The translations under genes were made by a program, and so were the position numbers. 46,608 nucleotides of DNA, taken from Anoxybacillus thermarum (GTDB lineage Bacteria; Bacillota; Bacilli; Bacillales; Anoxybacillaceae). Under the pieces are notes generated by a model that saw only the letters and a list, made by a program, of their open reading frames with translations, made no database searches and was not told the DNA's origin. The stretch spans positions 1-46,608 of the forward strand of contig NZ_JXTH01000014.1 in the NCBI RefSeq assembly GCF_000836725.1, read 5' to 3'. Within the stretch, counting starts at the first letter, position 1. Each line of letters opens with the position of its first letter. This document shows, piece by piece, positions 16,687 to 25,074 of the stretch.

Positions 16687-17046
16687 ATGAGAACAAAAGG
16701 GGAACTAGAAGATCAAATTAGTCGCGCCCTTACTCAATGGGAAAAAGAATATTTAGGTCGCGGTCCACTCTCTGTGAAAACAGATATTTTACGAAATATG
16801 GTCATCGTGCAGTTGCGCGGCATTTTAACTCCTGCTGAAAAAGTATTGTGCGAAACAAAAGAAGGTATGTTGTCGATTAAACGCATTCGCGCAGATTTAA
16901 TTGAATCAGGTAGCGAGCAACTAAAACAAATGATTTATACATTAACAGGTAAGCAAGTAACAAGCATGCATACAGATATTAGCACAAAAACAGGGGAACG
17001 GATGATCGTCTTTTTATTACAAGAACCAATCGATATACAAGGTTGA
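16687..17046 (+). CDS. DUF2294 domain protein
   Basis: A 119-aa soluble protein filling a single DUF2294 domain (MRTKGELEDQISRAL ... VSVKTDILRNMVIVQLRG-like core; TPAEKVLC; HTDISTKTGERMIVFLLQ). The ATG at 16687 follows AAAGGGGGG. No biochemical function is established to my knowledge. It is separated from the SbtA-type permease gene by 119 bp containing two hairpins and seems to share its promoter. In cyanobacteria SbtA is controlled by the PII-like SbtB; whether this protein plays a comparable partner role is only a guess from position. Confidence 0.82.
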   Translation: MRTKGELEDQISRALTQWEKEYLGRGPLSVKTDILRNMVIVQLRGILTPAEKVLCETKEGMLSIKRIRADLIESGSEQLKQMIYTLTGKQVTSMHTDISTKTGERMIVFLLQEPIDIQG

Positions 17047-17079
17047 TCTTTTAAAGGCCGATTGCGGTCAGTAAAAGAT
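17046..17079 (+). other. Intercistronic hairpin next to the DUF2294 stop codon
   Basis: ATCTTTTA (17046-17053) pairs with TAAAAGAT (17072-17079), and an inner GGCCG pairs with CGGTC, separated by a small AA/AG internal loop. It begins in the DUF2294 stop codon and sits directly before a terminator. It may stabilise the upstream message or influence the terminator. Confidence 0.5.
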
Positions 17080-17081
17080 AC

Positions 17082-17128
17082 GCCGGAAATATTTTTCGAC
17101 CAAATCGAAAAATGTTTCCGGCTTTTTT
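17082..17128 (+). terminator. Intra-operon terminator between the DUF2294 gene and sbtA-like gene
   Basis: An 18-bp stem (17082-17099 with 17105-17122) has GCCGGAAA/TTTCCGGC at its base, a 5-nt loop and six T after it. No clear promoter was found between it and the permease start at 17166. Expression of the permease therefore needs readthrough, RNA processing or an unseen promoter. Confidence 0.8.
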
Positions 17129-17165
17129 GTTGAGTATAAAAAAGAAATAGAAGGAGAGGATTGCT

Positions 17166-18155
17166 ATGCAAGAAATGATTATCAACAATTTAACATCGCC
17201 AGCTATTTTATTTTTTATTCTCGGCATTATTGCTGCTCTCGTCAAATCAGATTTAAAATTACCTACCGGGTTAAATGAATCGTTAAGCATCTATTTGTTA
17301 ATCGCAATCGGAATGAAAGGTGGCATTGAACTTGCGGAACATTCTTTTCATGAACTCGTTCGCCCGTTAGTTGGAACGTTGTCGCTTGGTATCATTATTC
17401 CAATCATTACGTTTATGATTTGCCGCCGTCTTGGCATTGATCGTAAAAATGCAACCGGCATTGCAGCAACTTACGGATCCGTTAGCATCGTTACATTTGG
17501 TGCCGCAATCGCTTTTGTTGAACAAGCAAATATTTCGTACGAAAGCTACATGAACGCCTTTGTCGTCTTGTTAGAAAGCCCTGCGATTATCGTGTCCCTC
17601 GTCATATTGAAATTGTTAGAAAATCGCTCATATAAGCAAGAAGTAGTATATCGTTTCTCAGCTACATCTGTATACGGACCAATCATTAAAGAAGGTCTAT
17701 TTGGAAAAAGCGTCTTTTTAATGGTCGGCAGCCTTCTCGTCGGGTTGATCGGCGGCGATCGTGCCCTTACGATTGTGAAACCGTTGTTTATTGATTTATA
17801 CCCAAGTGTTCTCGTTCTCTTTTTACTAGGAATGGGTTTAACAGCCGGAAATCAGCTTGCAGCCGTACGTAAATATGGGATCAAACTGCTTGCATTAGGT
17901 ATTCTTTTACCTCCTGTATACGGCTTTTTAGGAGTTGTGATCGGTTATTATTCAGGGCTATCGTTGGGAGGAACCATTTTACTTAGCGTGCTTGCTGCAA
18001 GTGCTTCATATATTGCTGCCCCAGCAGCGATGCGCGCATCCGTTCCTGAAGCAAATCCTGCGATTTATCTTGGCATGGCACTCGGGCTTACATTTCCGTT
18101 TAACTTAACGATCGGCATGCCACTATATTATGAAATGGCTAAATGGTTTTATTGA
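17166..18155 (+). CDS. SbtA-type sodium-dependent bicarbonate permease family protein (DUF897)
   Basis: A 329-aa integral membrane protein with about 10 hydrophobic segments in two similar halves. The family-typical N-terminus (SPAILFFILGIIAALVKSD; LPTGLNESLSIYLLIAIGMKGG) and second-half counterpart (VLFLLGMGLTAGNQL; LAASASYIAAPAAMR) are clear. Cyanobacterial SbtA is a high-affinity Na+/HCO3- symporter; family members in heterotrophs may feed carboxylases, or carry other anions. The ATG follows AAGGAGAGG. A terminator hairpin starts at its stop codon. Confidence 0.87.
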   Translation: MQEMIINNLTSPAILFFILGIIAALVKSDLKLPTGLNESLSIYLLIAIGMKGGIELAEHSFHELVRPLVGTLSLGIIIPIITFMICRRLGIDRKNATGIAATYGSVSIVTFGAAIAFVEQANISYESYMNAFVVLLESPAIIVSLVILKLLENRSYKQEVVYRFSATSVYGPIIKEGLFGKSVFLMVGSLLVGLIGGDRALTIVKPLFIDLYPSVLVLFLLGMGLTAGNQLAAVRKYGIKLLALGILLPPVYGFLGVVIGYYSGLSLGGTILLSVLAASASYIAAPAAMRASVPEANPAIYLGMALGLTFPFNLTIGMPLYYEMAKWFY

Positions 18156-18183
18156 AAAAGCAAGGGGCGTCCCTTGCTTTTTT
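18155..18183 (+). terminator. Terminator after the SbtA-type permease
   Basis: AAAAAGCAAGGG pairs with CCCTTGCTTTTT around a 4-nt loop, ending in a T-run. It begins at the permease stop codon. Confidence 0.85.
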
Positions 18184-18236
18184 GACGTCTTATGTTATTG
18201 TAATGGTACGAAACAACGAAAGAAAAGGTGTGAGCA

Positions 18237-19355
18237 ATGAATCGTTATATCGTCATCGGGGCTGGAATTGTTGGTGCTTCTATTGCCTTTCATCTAGCAA
18301 AAGAAAAAGGGCAGGTGATTTTAATCGATCGTGAAGACCGAGGGCAAGCAACAGATGCAGCAGCAGGAATCATTTGCCCGTGGACGTCACAACGGCGAAA
18401 TAAAAAGTGGTATGCGCTTGCCAAAGGCGGTGCGGCATTTTATCCCCATCTCATTGAACAATTACAAACATATGGTCATCAAACAGGATATAAACGTGTC
18501 GGAGCAATTTGCTTACATCATGATGATAATAAGTTACAAAGCATGGAAGAGCGTTTGTACAATCGGCGTGAAGAAGCGCCTGAAATTGGAGAGATTATTC
18601 GTCTATCTTCGCAAGACGTAAAAATACGATTTCCTGTATTAAGTGACGAATACGAAGCGCTATATGTAAGCGGAGCTGCTCGAGTGGACGGACGCGCATT
18701 GCGACGTTCTCTTATTCATGCTGCTATTCAATTAGGGGCAACATATATAAAAGGAAGTGCGACCCTTTTGCATAAAAATGGACGGGTTATTGGCGCTACA
18801 GTTGGGAATGAACGTTATGAAGCGGATGCGGTTATTGTCGCGGCAGGAGTTTGGGCAAAATCGTTACTTTTACCGCTAAGTATTGATTTTCTCATTACCC
18901 CCCAGCGAGCACAAATCGTCCATTTACAAAACCTTGAGCAACATACTGATCATTGGCCTGTCGTCATGCCACCAAACAACCAATATATACTCGCCTTCCC
19001 AAAAGGAAAAATTGTCATTGGGGCTACACATGAAGATGGTGTTGGCATCGATTGTCGCGTGACTGCTGGTGGAATATATGAAGTGTTACATAAAGCGTTA
19101 ACCGTCGCCCCCCATCTTGCTGATTGGACTCACTTAGAAACACGTGTCGGCTTCCGACCTCACGCACCAAACTTTTTACCTGTATTCGGTGCCGTCCCAC
19201 AGATCGAAGGGCTTTATGTTGCAAACGGCCTTGGGGCATCCGGTTTGACTGCAGGACCATACGTCGGCTTCGAACTATCCAAAATGATTCTCGGGCAATC
19301 TACCTCATTACAACGAAGCGACTACGATGTCGCTCAAGCGATTCGATTTCTTTGA
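18237..19355 (+). CDS. FAD-dependent oxidoreductase (DAO/glycine-oxidase-like)
   Basis: A 372-aa flavoprotein. The Rossmann dinucleotide motif is at residues 5-16 (VIGAGIVGASIA) with a ribose-binding acidic residue at LIDRED. A second FAD-contact block (ADAVIVAAGVWA) lies near residue 200 and the C-terminal GLYVANGLGASGLTAGP closes the FAD site. These are hallmarks of the D-amino-acid oxidase/glycine oxidase superfamily. The substrate is unknown; no thiamine genes are adjacent, so ThiO is not indicated. The ATG follows AAAGGTGTGAGC. It runs toward the HAD/G1PDH pair, 48 bp away. Confidence 0.82.
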   Translation: MNRYIVIGAGIVGASIAFHLAKEKGQVILIDREDRGQATDAAAGIICPWTSQRRNKKWYALAKGGAAFYPHLIEQLQTYGHQTGYKRVGAICLHHDDNKLQSMEERLYNRREEAPEIGEIIRLSSQDVKIRFPVLSDEYEALYVSGAARVDGRALRRSLIHAAIQLGATYIKGSATLLHKNGRVIGATVGNERYEADAVIVAAGVWAKSLLLPLSIDFLITPQRAQIVHLQNLEQHTDHWPVVMPPNNQYILAFPKGKIVIGATHEDGVGIDCRVTAGGIYEVLHKALTVAPHLADWTHLETRVGFRPHAPNFLPVFGAVPQIEGLYVANGLGASGLTAGPYVGFELSKMILGQSTSLQRSDYDVAQAIRFL

Positions 19356-19403
19356 TGAACGTACTGTTTAATTGCATATCCTATCGAAAGTGGAGGTTTT
19401 CTT

Positions 19404-20054
19404 ATGAACAAATGGGCATTTGTTTCTGACTTTGACGGAACGATTTCGCATCAAGACTTTTACTGGATTGTTATTGAAAAATATTTTCCTGAAGGTGAAC
19501 AATTATTTCAACAATGGCGGGCTGGAAAAATAAAAGATATTGACTTTTTAAGCACCGTCTTTACATCTATTCATCAAGATGAAGAAAAAATTATTGAAGA
19601 TATTTATAACATTCCGATTGACGAAACAGTTTTACCCTTTATTACACGCATCCAACAAAACGGTGGCGATTTTTACGTGCTAAGCGCCGGATCGGATTAC
19701 TATATTCGCCATATTTTCAAAAAGTACAATATACGTGGCGTAGACATTTTTTCTAATGAAGGGTATTATCACGATAAAAATATTCATATGCGCATTGATC
19801 CGAATCATATTCATTATTCAGAACGATACGGTATTGATAAATCAAGTGTCGTTCGCACATTAAAACAAACGTACAAAACGGTTTATTTTATCGGCGATAG
19901 CGAACCAGATGTTCATGCATCCAAAGTCGCAGATGTCACATTTGCAAAAGGAACGTTACAAGCGTTGTTGCGCGAACAACATATTCCTTTTGTTCCTGTG
20001 GACACGTTTGCGGATGTTGAACGTTATTTACAAGAAAAAGGAGTATTGAAATGA
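19404..20054 (+). CDS. HAD-superfamily (MtnX-like) phosphatase
   Basis: A 216-aa HAD phosphohydrolase. The nucleophile motif I is DFDGTIS (Asp at about residues 9 and 11), motif II is VLSAGSD near 97, and motif IV is FIGDSEPDVHAS near 165. The cap region is like that of MtnX/phosphoserine-phosphatase-type enzymes. Genuine MtnX works in methionine salvage beside mtnW/mtnB/mtnD, none of which is here. Its stop overlaps the start of the next gene by 4 nt (ATGA at 20051-20054), so it is coupled to a glycerol-1-phosphate-dehydrogenase-like protein, and a sugar- or glycerol-phosphate substrate is more likely. Start behind GGAGG. Confidence 0.8.
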   Translation: MNKWAFVSDFDGTISHQDFYWIVIEKYFPEGEQLFQQWRAGKIKDIDFLSTVFTSIHQDEEKIIEDIYNIPIDETVLPFITRIQQNGGDFYVLSAGSDYYIRHIFKKYNIRGVDIFSNEGYYHDKNIHMRIDPNHIHYSERYGIDKSSVVRTLKQTYKTVYFIGDSEPDVHASKVADVTFAKGTLQALLREQHIPFVPVDTFADVERYLQEKGVLK

Positions 20055-21088
20055 ACATCCCTATTCCATCCATTCTTGAAATTGGAGAAGGTGTCATTTG
20101 GCGCATCGACGAGCTGATGAAAACGTATCGTTTTTCTAAAGCTGTTATATTATTTGATGATTTCACTTATCAAACGTACGAGAAAGAAATGAAGCGAGCC
20201 ATTTCATCTGCTGCTGTTCACACTGTTTGCTTACCCCCCCAGCTTGATATCGTTGACATTATGAAAAAGGCGTTTGAACTTCCTCACTGTGATGTCATGA
20301 TGGCCATGGGTGGCGGAGCAGTCATTGATTGCGGCAAATATATGGCGTTCTTACGACAAGTGCCGTTTCTTAGCATACCGACATCTGCGTCAAATGACGG
20401 GTTTGCAAGTACTAACTGTTCGTTACTTGTCAACGGTAAAAAAACAACCGTTCCCGCCAAAGTACCATTTGGCATTTTAGCTGATTTGCGTATCGTTCAA
20501 CAGGCACCGGATCGTTTTATTTTAGCGGGCGTCGGGGATTTAATGTCGAATATTACAGCTTTGTATGACTGGGAGTTCGAACAAAACCATGGAGTTAGCC
20601 GTGTCAATGCTTTTGCAGCGATGATTAGCAAAAAGGCAGTCAATAGTTTCATTCGTACGCCAATGCAAAACATTAAGCATCCCATTTTTTTAAAAGAACT
20701 AATTAGTTCCTTAACGATGGGTGGCATTTCAACAGTTATTAGTGGGAATAGCGCACCTATTAGCGGATCTGAACATTTAATCTCCCATGCGCTTGATCAA
20801 ATTAGCGAATCACCGCATATGCATGGCATTCAAGTTGGGATCGCTACGTATATCATGGCACACGTACAACAACATCGAGCGGAACGTATCACAAAAGTGT
20901 TTGCACGTACCGGATTTTTTGACTACGTCAAAACATTGCGTTTAAATAAAGAAGAATATCGCCAAGCGATCAACATCGCGCCAACGATCAAGCCAAACCG
21001 TTATACTTATATTCATGATGAACAATACCGAAAGCGTGCCATTCAACTTCTTGACGAAGACCGTATCTTACAAGAGATTTTCTTATAA
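20051..21088 (+). CDS. Glycerol-1-phosphate dehydrogenase-like protein (AraM/EgsA family)
   Basis: A 345-aa member of the iron-containing alcohol dehydrogenase fold. The NAD(P)-binding GGGAVIDCGKYMA lies at about residues 92-104. The active-site PTSASNDGFAS (about 117-127) and the metal-ligand segments SEHLISHALDQI and HMHGIQVG (about 240-265) match the glycerol-1-phosphate dehydrogenase pattern. AraM of B. subtilis reduces DHAP to sn-glycerol-1-phosphate, the precursor of heptaprenylglyceryl phosphate made by PcrB. This protein is shorter than AraM (394 aa), and its coupling to a phosphatase suggests a G1P-derived or related product. Confidence 0.82.
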   Translation: MNIPIPSILEIGEGVIWRIDELMKTYRFSKAVILFDDFTYQTYEKEMKRAISSAAVHTVCLPPQLDIVDIMKKAFELPHCDVMMAMGGGAVIDCGKYMAFLRQVPFLSIPTSASNDGFASTNCSLLVNGKKTTVPAKVPFGILADLRIVQQAPDRFILAGVGDLMSNITALYDWEFEQNHGVSRVNAFAAMISKKAVNSFIRTPMQNIKHPIFLKELISSLTMGGISTVISGNSAPISGSEHLISHALDQISESPHMHGIQVGIATYIMAHVQQHRAERITKVFARTGFFDYVKTLRLNKEEYRQAINIAPTIKPNRYTYIHDEQYRKRAIQLLDEDRILQEIFL

Positions 21089-21140
21089 CGCACATAATTG
21101 ATCACGAAATCGCTTACCCTACTATTGAGGAGGTGGGCGG

Positions 21141-21395
21141 TTGAATCAAACGTTGGCTTATTTGCGTGAGGCATTAACAAACTATGCTGATCGGCATCAC
21201 ATGATAGCCGTTCATTTATATAAAAAACTGATGAGTAAATCATACAAAAACGAGGAACAATTCGTTCGGGATTTATCGCAAAAAGAAGCGGCATTTTTAG
21301 ATCGCATGCTTCGTCAAGAAATGAAGTATGCAAAAGAAGAACAAGATGTTGTTCGAGTTTATCATTTAAATGAAGTATATGAACAACTCATTTAA
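21141..21395 (+). CDS. csgA: CsgA-like sporulation protein (sigma-G-dependent SASP family)
   Basis: An 84-aa helical protein starting at TTG (21141) behind GAGGAGGTGGG. The pattern TLAYLREAL ... NEEQFVRDL ... FLDRML ... MKYAKEEQD ... LNEVYEQLI matches my memory of B. subtilis CsgA, a spore-core protein made in the forespore. No clear sigma-G promoter could be read, so regulation is inferred from homology only. It is followed directly by a terminator and convergent with the next gene. Confidence 0.7.
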   Translation: MNQTLAYLREALTNYADRHHMIAVHLYKKLMSKSYKNEEQFVRDLSQKEAAFLDRMLRQEMKYAKEEQDVVRVYHLNEVYEQLI

Positions 21396-21402
21396 GCAAA
21401 CT

Positions 21403-21432
21403 ATGTCTAGCGCTTACATGGGCGCTAGACAT
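21403..21432. terminator. Bidirectional terminator between csgA and the cysteine-cluster gene
   Basis: ATGTCTAGCGC (21403-21413) pairs perfectly with GCGCTAGACAT (21422-21432), between two converging genes. T-rich flanks are modest in both directions. Confidence 0.7.
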
Positions 21433-21434
21433 GG

Positions 21435-22166
21435 TTATTTCTTTTCGTTAATAAAATAACAAAACAAATAGTCCATCGTAAACAAATCGTCTGGATAGTC
21501 GATCCCTACATCTTCCCCTTCATAAATGAGCGTTTGAATCAAATCATGAAGCGACTCGATATAAAACTCATATAAAAATTCATAACTAAACGGTTCATTA
21601 GGCATATGCGATTTCGCACATACACTCGGTGAACAGTAGTTCACATACGTGCGACATGGAATAGGTCGTACATCATAAATGAAACATGTATTTGTTTCGG
21701 GATTTAAAAATATACAAGGTAATTGCTCTTTCATATATATTTTTTTAAAATTTCTCTCTTCTGTAAAATCTAACGTTTCTACTCGCTTTATTTGTTCCGA
21801 GCAGTGTTGAATATACCATTGTATATGCTTATATATGCGTTCTTGCTCGTCATTTGGCAGTTTAGCAATATGAGTCATAATCCATGTTGCTTCTGCACGC
21901 GTCGTAATAATAGGAAAATAGCAACAGTGTGTACACCCTTTTGTACAAGTTGGGCGAATATTCACTTTGCGCTCAATTGTATGAATATGTTCATCAACAA
22001 GCGAAAGCAATTTTTTAAATGCTTGAAACATAAATTCCTTCCCATTTTCCCCATCATATCGTTCCAACCATTCATCAACTGCATCAACGAACGCTTGTCC
22101 ATCCGGCATATGCTTGTCGTTAATTTGCTTACAAATCCGAACAATTTGCTCATATGTTAAAGGCAT
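21435..22166 (-). CDS. YkgJ-type cysteine-cluster protein (putative Zn/Fe-binding)
   Basis: A 243-aa soluble protein with the YkgJ/UPF0153 cysteine cluster: CTKGCTHCC at about residues 73-81, then CIFLNPETNTCFIYDVRPIPC and YCSPSVC near 150-185. These eight or more Cys suggest a metal or Fe-S site. The surrounding sequence is helical and acidic, with no membrane segments. The ATG at 22166 follows AAGGAGG; an upstream in-frame start at 22223 has no site. Function unknown. Confidence 0.8.
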   Translation of the reverse strand: MPLTYEQIVRICKQINDKHMPDGQAFVDAVDEWLERYDGENGKEFMFQAFKKLLSLVDEHIHTIERKVNIRPTCTKGCTHCCYFPIITTRAEATWIMTHIAKLPNDEQERIYKHIQWYIQHCSEQIKRVETLDFTEERNFKKIYMKEQLPCIFLNPETNTCFIYDVRPIPCRTYVNYCSPSVCAKSHMPNEPFSYEFLYEFYIESLHDLIQTLIYEGEDVGIDYPDDLFTMDYLFCYFINEKK

Positions 22167-22192
22167 GTGTATCCTCCTTACTGTCTCGGTGC

Positions 22193-22503
22193 CTATAGCA
22201 TAATTGCCACACCAACTAAACATACAAACCCACTAATCCAATCATACAAATCTGGCGTTTTTTTGTCGATCCCCCATCCCCCCATAGTAAAGATAAAAGA
22301 ATGAAGATTCCTTCGTACGCCGCATACACACGTCCAAATGATGGGAATGACTGAAATGTTGCGATGACACCGTATAACGCTAAACATACTCCCCCAGCAA
22401 TCCCATACATCGCTGACTTTCCTTCACGTAATCAAATCCATACAAGATATCCTCCACCAATTTCTGCAACACCAGCTAACAAAAATCAAATCACAGCACC
22501 CAT
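22193..22503 (-). pseudogene. ynfA: YnfA/UPF0060 small membrane transporter, decayed
   Basis: From an ATG at 22503 behind AGGAAGGAAT the frame reads a YnfA-like protein (LLAGVAEIGGGYLVW ... LALYGVIATFQSFPSFGRV). Two TGA codons stand where the family has Trp (after MGAVI and after YLVWI). A one-base gain in a G-run near 22280 then shifts the frame; in the other frame the end reads IDKKTPDLYDWISGFVCLVG. YnfA proteins are four-helix membrane proteins of the small multidrug resistance type. Three lesions make this a true pseudogene rather than a single reading error. Confidence 0.88.
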
Positions 22504-22665
22504 ATGTCCATTCCTTCCTGCCTTTTATTACACAGATGGCTGGATTGTACAATAATTTGCCACAAAATCGTAATACTTTCCGAAAACATTTCTCACAAAA
22601 TAACCATTTTTACTTCACAAACAATTGCTATAGTGATAACGGGTAGAATTGATGAAGGGAGATGA

Positions 22666-23985
22666 ATGAAAGTGAATTTTCCAATCGTTGAATTTCCGTG
22701 GTTTGGGAACGGAAACATCGTTGCACTCATCGCTATTATTCATGTTCTCATTAGCCATGGGGTAGCGATCGGCGCAACAGCTATCGTTGTATCAACTGAA
22801 TATTATGCCATGCAAACAAAAAATGCAAAATTGGATCAACTAGCTAAACAAATGACAAAGTGGATCGTTATCATCACAACAACTATCGGCGCTATGACAG
22901 GGGTAGGAATTTGGCTTTCTACAATGGTGATTCAGCCAGATTCCATCGGTTCCTTGTTGCGCATCTTTTTCTGGGCATGGGTAACAGAATGGGTCATTTT
23001 TATCGGAGAAGTTGTACTCCTCCTCATTTACTACTATACGTGGGAGAAGTGGAAAGAAGGAAGAAAAAAGCAAAAACATCTGAATATCGGCATTACTCTT
23101 TCCATTTTTTCGTGGCTTACGATGGCGATCATTACGGGTATTTTAGCGGCTAAACTTACACCCGGCCGTTGGATGGAAACGCTTTCGTTTTGGAACGCCT
23201 TTTTCAATCCAACATACTTACCTTCACTAGCGTTTCGCACATTTTTAGCTGTCACGCTGACTATTTCGTTGTTTACAATCTTCGTACGCCTGTTTGTTAA
23301 AGATGAAGACGTTCGCCCACAGCTCTTTCGTATTTTCTCAATTTGGGGTGCAATTTCACTACCGGCAACATTTGTTTTTGGGCTTTGGTATTTGAAATCG
23401 ATCCCCGAGCAAGCCGCGAAGCTTATTGTCTGGTCAACCGGCTTACCTGAACAAACATTTAACGTGTTAAATATTTTTGCGTTTGTACTAATTGTCGTTT
23501 TTCTCGCTTGGCTCGTTATTCGACCAAAAAAACTACCGATAGTGCTCGCGTTAGCAATGTTTGTTTCAGCCATTGGCTTTATCGGTGAATTCGAAGTCGT
23601 TCGCGAATCCGTTCGGAAACCGTATATCATTTACAACTATATGTATGTAAACGGAATTACCAAAGCAAAAGCAGAAGCAATGAATCGAGAAGGATACTTG
23701 GCTCATTCAACAATTGCCAAGGTAAAAGAAATAACAGATGAAAACAAACTTGAAGCCGGGCGCGAAATTTATCTAGGACAATGTTTGGCATGTCATACAA
23801 TCGATGGCTGGCGTTCAAAACGAGCACTCGCTAATCGGCTTGACGGATGGTCTCAGGAGACAATTAAGTCATTTATTCCAAACATGCATAACGTAAGACC
23901 TATGATGCCACCGTTTGTTGGAACAGAAGAGGAACTTGAAGCACTCGCTGCTTATTTATATAAGGTGGTTAATGAACAAAACTAG
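22666..23985 (+). CDS. CydA-like membrane protein with C-terminal cytochrome c domain
   Basis: A 439-aa membrane protein with about eight transmembrane segments (first about 15-40, last about 293-311), followed by a soluble domain with the heme c motif CLACH near residue 372 and a Met-Pro axial-ligand region (MMPPF). The helices have CydA-like features: an N-terminal His in IAIIHVLISHG, a TGVGIWLST segment resembling the CydA helix with VATGLTMEFQ, and GEFEVVRE before the cytochrome domain. It is not canonical CydA. Known relatives include bd-family oxygen reductases that use cytochrome c or lack the quinol loop, so a bd-like terminal oxidase or other quinol/cytochrome redox enzyme is likely. 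ATG behind GGGAGATGA; 18 bp before its partner gene. Confidence 0.75.
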   Translation: MKVNFPIVEFPWFGNGNIVALIAIIHVLISHGVAIGATAIVVSTEYYAMQTKNAKLDQLAKQMTKWIVIITTTIGAMTGVGIWLSTMVIQPDSIGSLLRIFFWAWVTEWVIFIGEVVLLLIYYYTWEKWKEGRKKQKHLNIGITLSIFSWLTMAIITGILAAKLTPGRWMETLSFWNAFFNPTYLPSLAFRTFLAVTLTISLFTIFVRLFVKDEDVRPQLFRIFSIWGAISLPATFVFGLWYLKSIPEQAAKLIVWSTGLPEQTFNVLNIFAFVLIVVFLAWLVIRPKKLPIVLALAMFVSAIGFIGEFEVVRESVRKPYIIYNYMYVNGITKAKAEAMNREGYLAHSTIAKVKEITDENKLEAGREIYLGQCLACHTIDGWRSKRALANRLDGWSQETIKSFIPNMHNVRPMMPPFVGTEEELEALAAYLYKVVNEQN

Positions 23986-24003
23986 AAAGGAGTGGAAACA
24001 CAT

Positions 24004-25047
24004 ATGCATGTATTACAATTAGCCATCCCACCAGACTTTCCCTTGCCAATACCAGGAAATTTATCGTTACTTGAGTTTTTAATCGTTTTAACTTTCCTTC
24101 TTCATATTGTATTTGTGAATCTTACAATATCGCTCGCCAATGGCGCTATCGCCCTCGAAGGAGTTGGAATGATTAAGAAATCAAAAAGATTGGACGATAT
24201 GGCTCGCATTTGTTCGTTCCATGCTTCCGTTCACAAAAGTATTGCTGTTGTTCTCGGCGTCGCTCCTCTGTTAATTATTAGCGTCATTTATACGCAATAC
24301 TTTTATACATCTACTTTGTTAATCGGAAAAGCGTGGCTCAGCATCATTATTCTGCTGATTACATCCTTTCTTCTCTTATATTTATATAAGTTTTCATGGG
24401 AAAAATGGGAAAATAAAAAAGGATTGCATTTTATTGTTGGTCTTATTGCGTCAGCTATTTTACTGTTTATCCCGTTCATTTTCATCGTCAATATCGTTTC
24501 TATGCTATATCCAGAGAAATGGGAAACTGCAAACGGCTTTTTCCATAGCATTGTTCATTATCCACAAATTTGGCAACGATATGCTCACTTTATTTTAGCT
24601 AGCCTAGCTGCCGGTGGATTTTATATGTACTTCTACTTTACGTGGAAACAGAAAAAACAAACGTTATCTGACGTTGAACAAACGTTAAAAATTGGCGGTG
24701 TGAAAGTGACGTTTTGGATTACATTGTTGCAATTAGTATTCGGTTCTTTGTTGCTCATGTCATTTCGCCGCGATGTCATGCTATTGTTTATGGGCGATGA
24801 TTTGCTGCTTACAACGCTTTTACTTACATCGATTTTATTGACAATTGTACTATGTGCCCTTTTATATGTAGCAATGAAAAAAGATACTCCCAAATGGTTT
24901 TACGCATCAATCGCCTGTTTCGTTTTGATTGTTGCGCTTATGGGATGGATGCGGCACGAAGTGCGGGAAGCATATTTGCAGCCTTACATGGACGAATATC
25001 CACGAACGTTCGATGTTCAAAAAGAAAATGTTCAACCAATAAAATAG
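24004..25047 (+). CDS. Partner membrane subunit, CydA-like without heme c
   Basis: A 347-aa protein with about nine transmembrane segments and no CxxCH. The N-terminus resembles the partner gene's in layout (FPLPIPGNLSLLEFLIVLT, His in FLLHIVFVN, then FHASVHKSIAVVLGVAPLL), suggesting a duplicated A/A' pair. Several His residues (HASVH, FHSIVHY, YAHFIL) could bind heme b. I start at ATG 24004 behind AAAGGAG; the GTG at 23992 overlaps that site. Co-transcribed with the upstream gene and followed by a terminator. Confidence 0.75.
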   Translation: MHVLQLAIPPDFPLPIPGNLSLLEFLIVLTFLLHIVFVNLTISLANGAIALEGVGMIKKSKRLDDMARICSFHASVHKSIAVVLGVAPLLIISVIYTQYFYTSTLLIGKAWLSIIILLITSFLLLYLYKFSWEKWENKKGLHFIVGLIASAILLFIPFIFIVNIVSMLYPEKWETANGFFHSIVHYPQIWQRYAHFILASLAAGGFYMYFYFTWKQKKQTLSDVEQTLKIGGVKVTFWITLLQLVFGSLLLMSFRRDVMLLFMGDDLLLTTLLLTSILLTIVLCALLYVAMKKDTPKWFYASIACFVLIVALMGWMRHEVREAYLQPYMDEYPRTFDVQKENVQPIK

Positions 25048-25074
25048 AGAGGGGGCGTTTTGTACGCCGCCTCT
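25048..25074. terminator. Bidirectional terminator between the CydA-like operon and the redoxin gene
   Basis: AGAGGGGGCGT (25048-25058) pairs with ACGCCGCCTCT (25064-25074) with one mismatch, then TATTTTAT on plus. It lies between two converging genes. Confidence 0.75.

Noticed and set aside
22431-22503. TGA read as tryptophan in ynfA
   Set aside because: Trp is coded by TGG in all intact genes here and the gene also has a frameshift, so decay is simpler.
23034-23630. 198-aa frame antisense to the CydA-like gene
   Set aside because: Shadow frame: no start site, composition typical of reversed membrane-protein codons.
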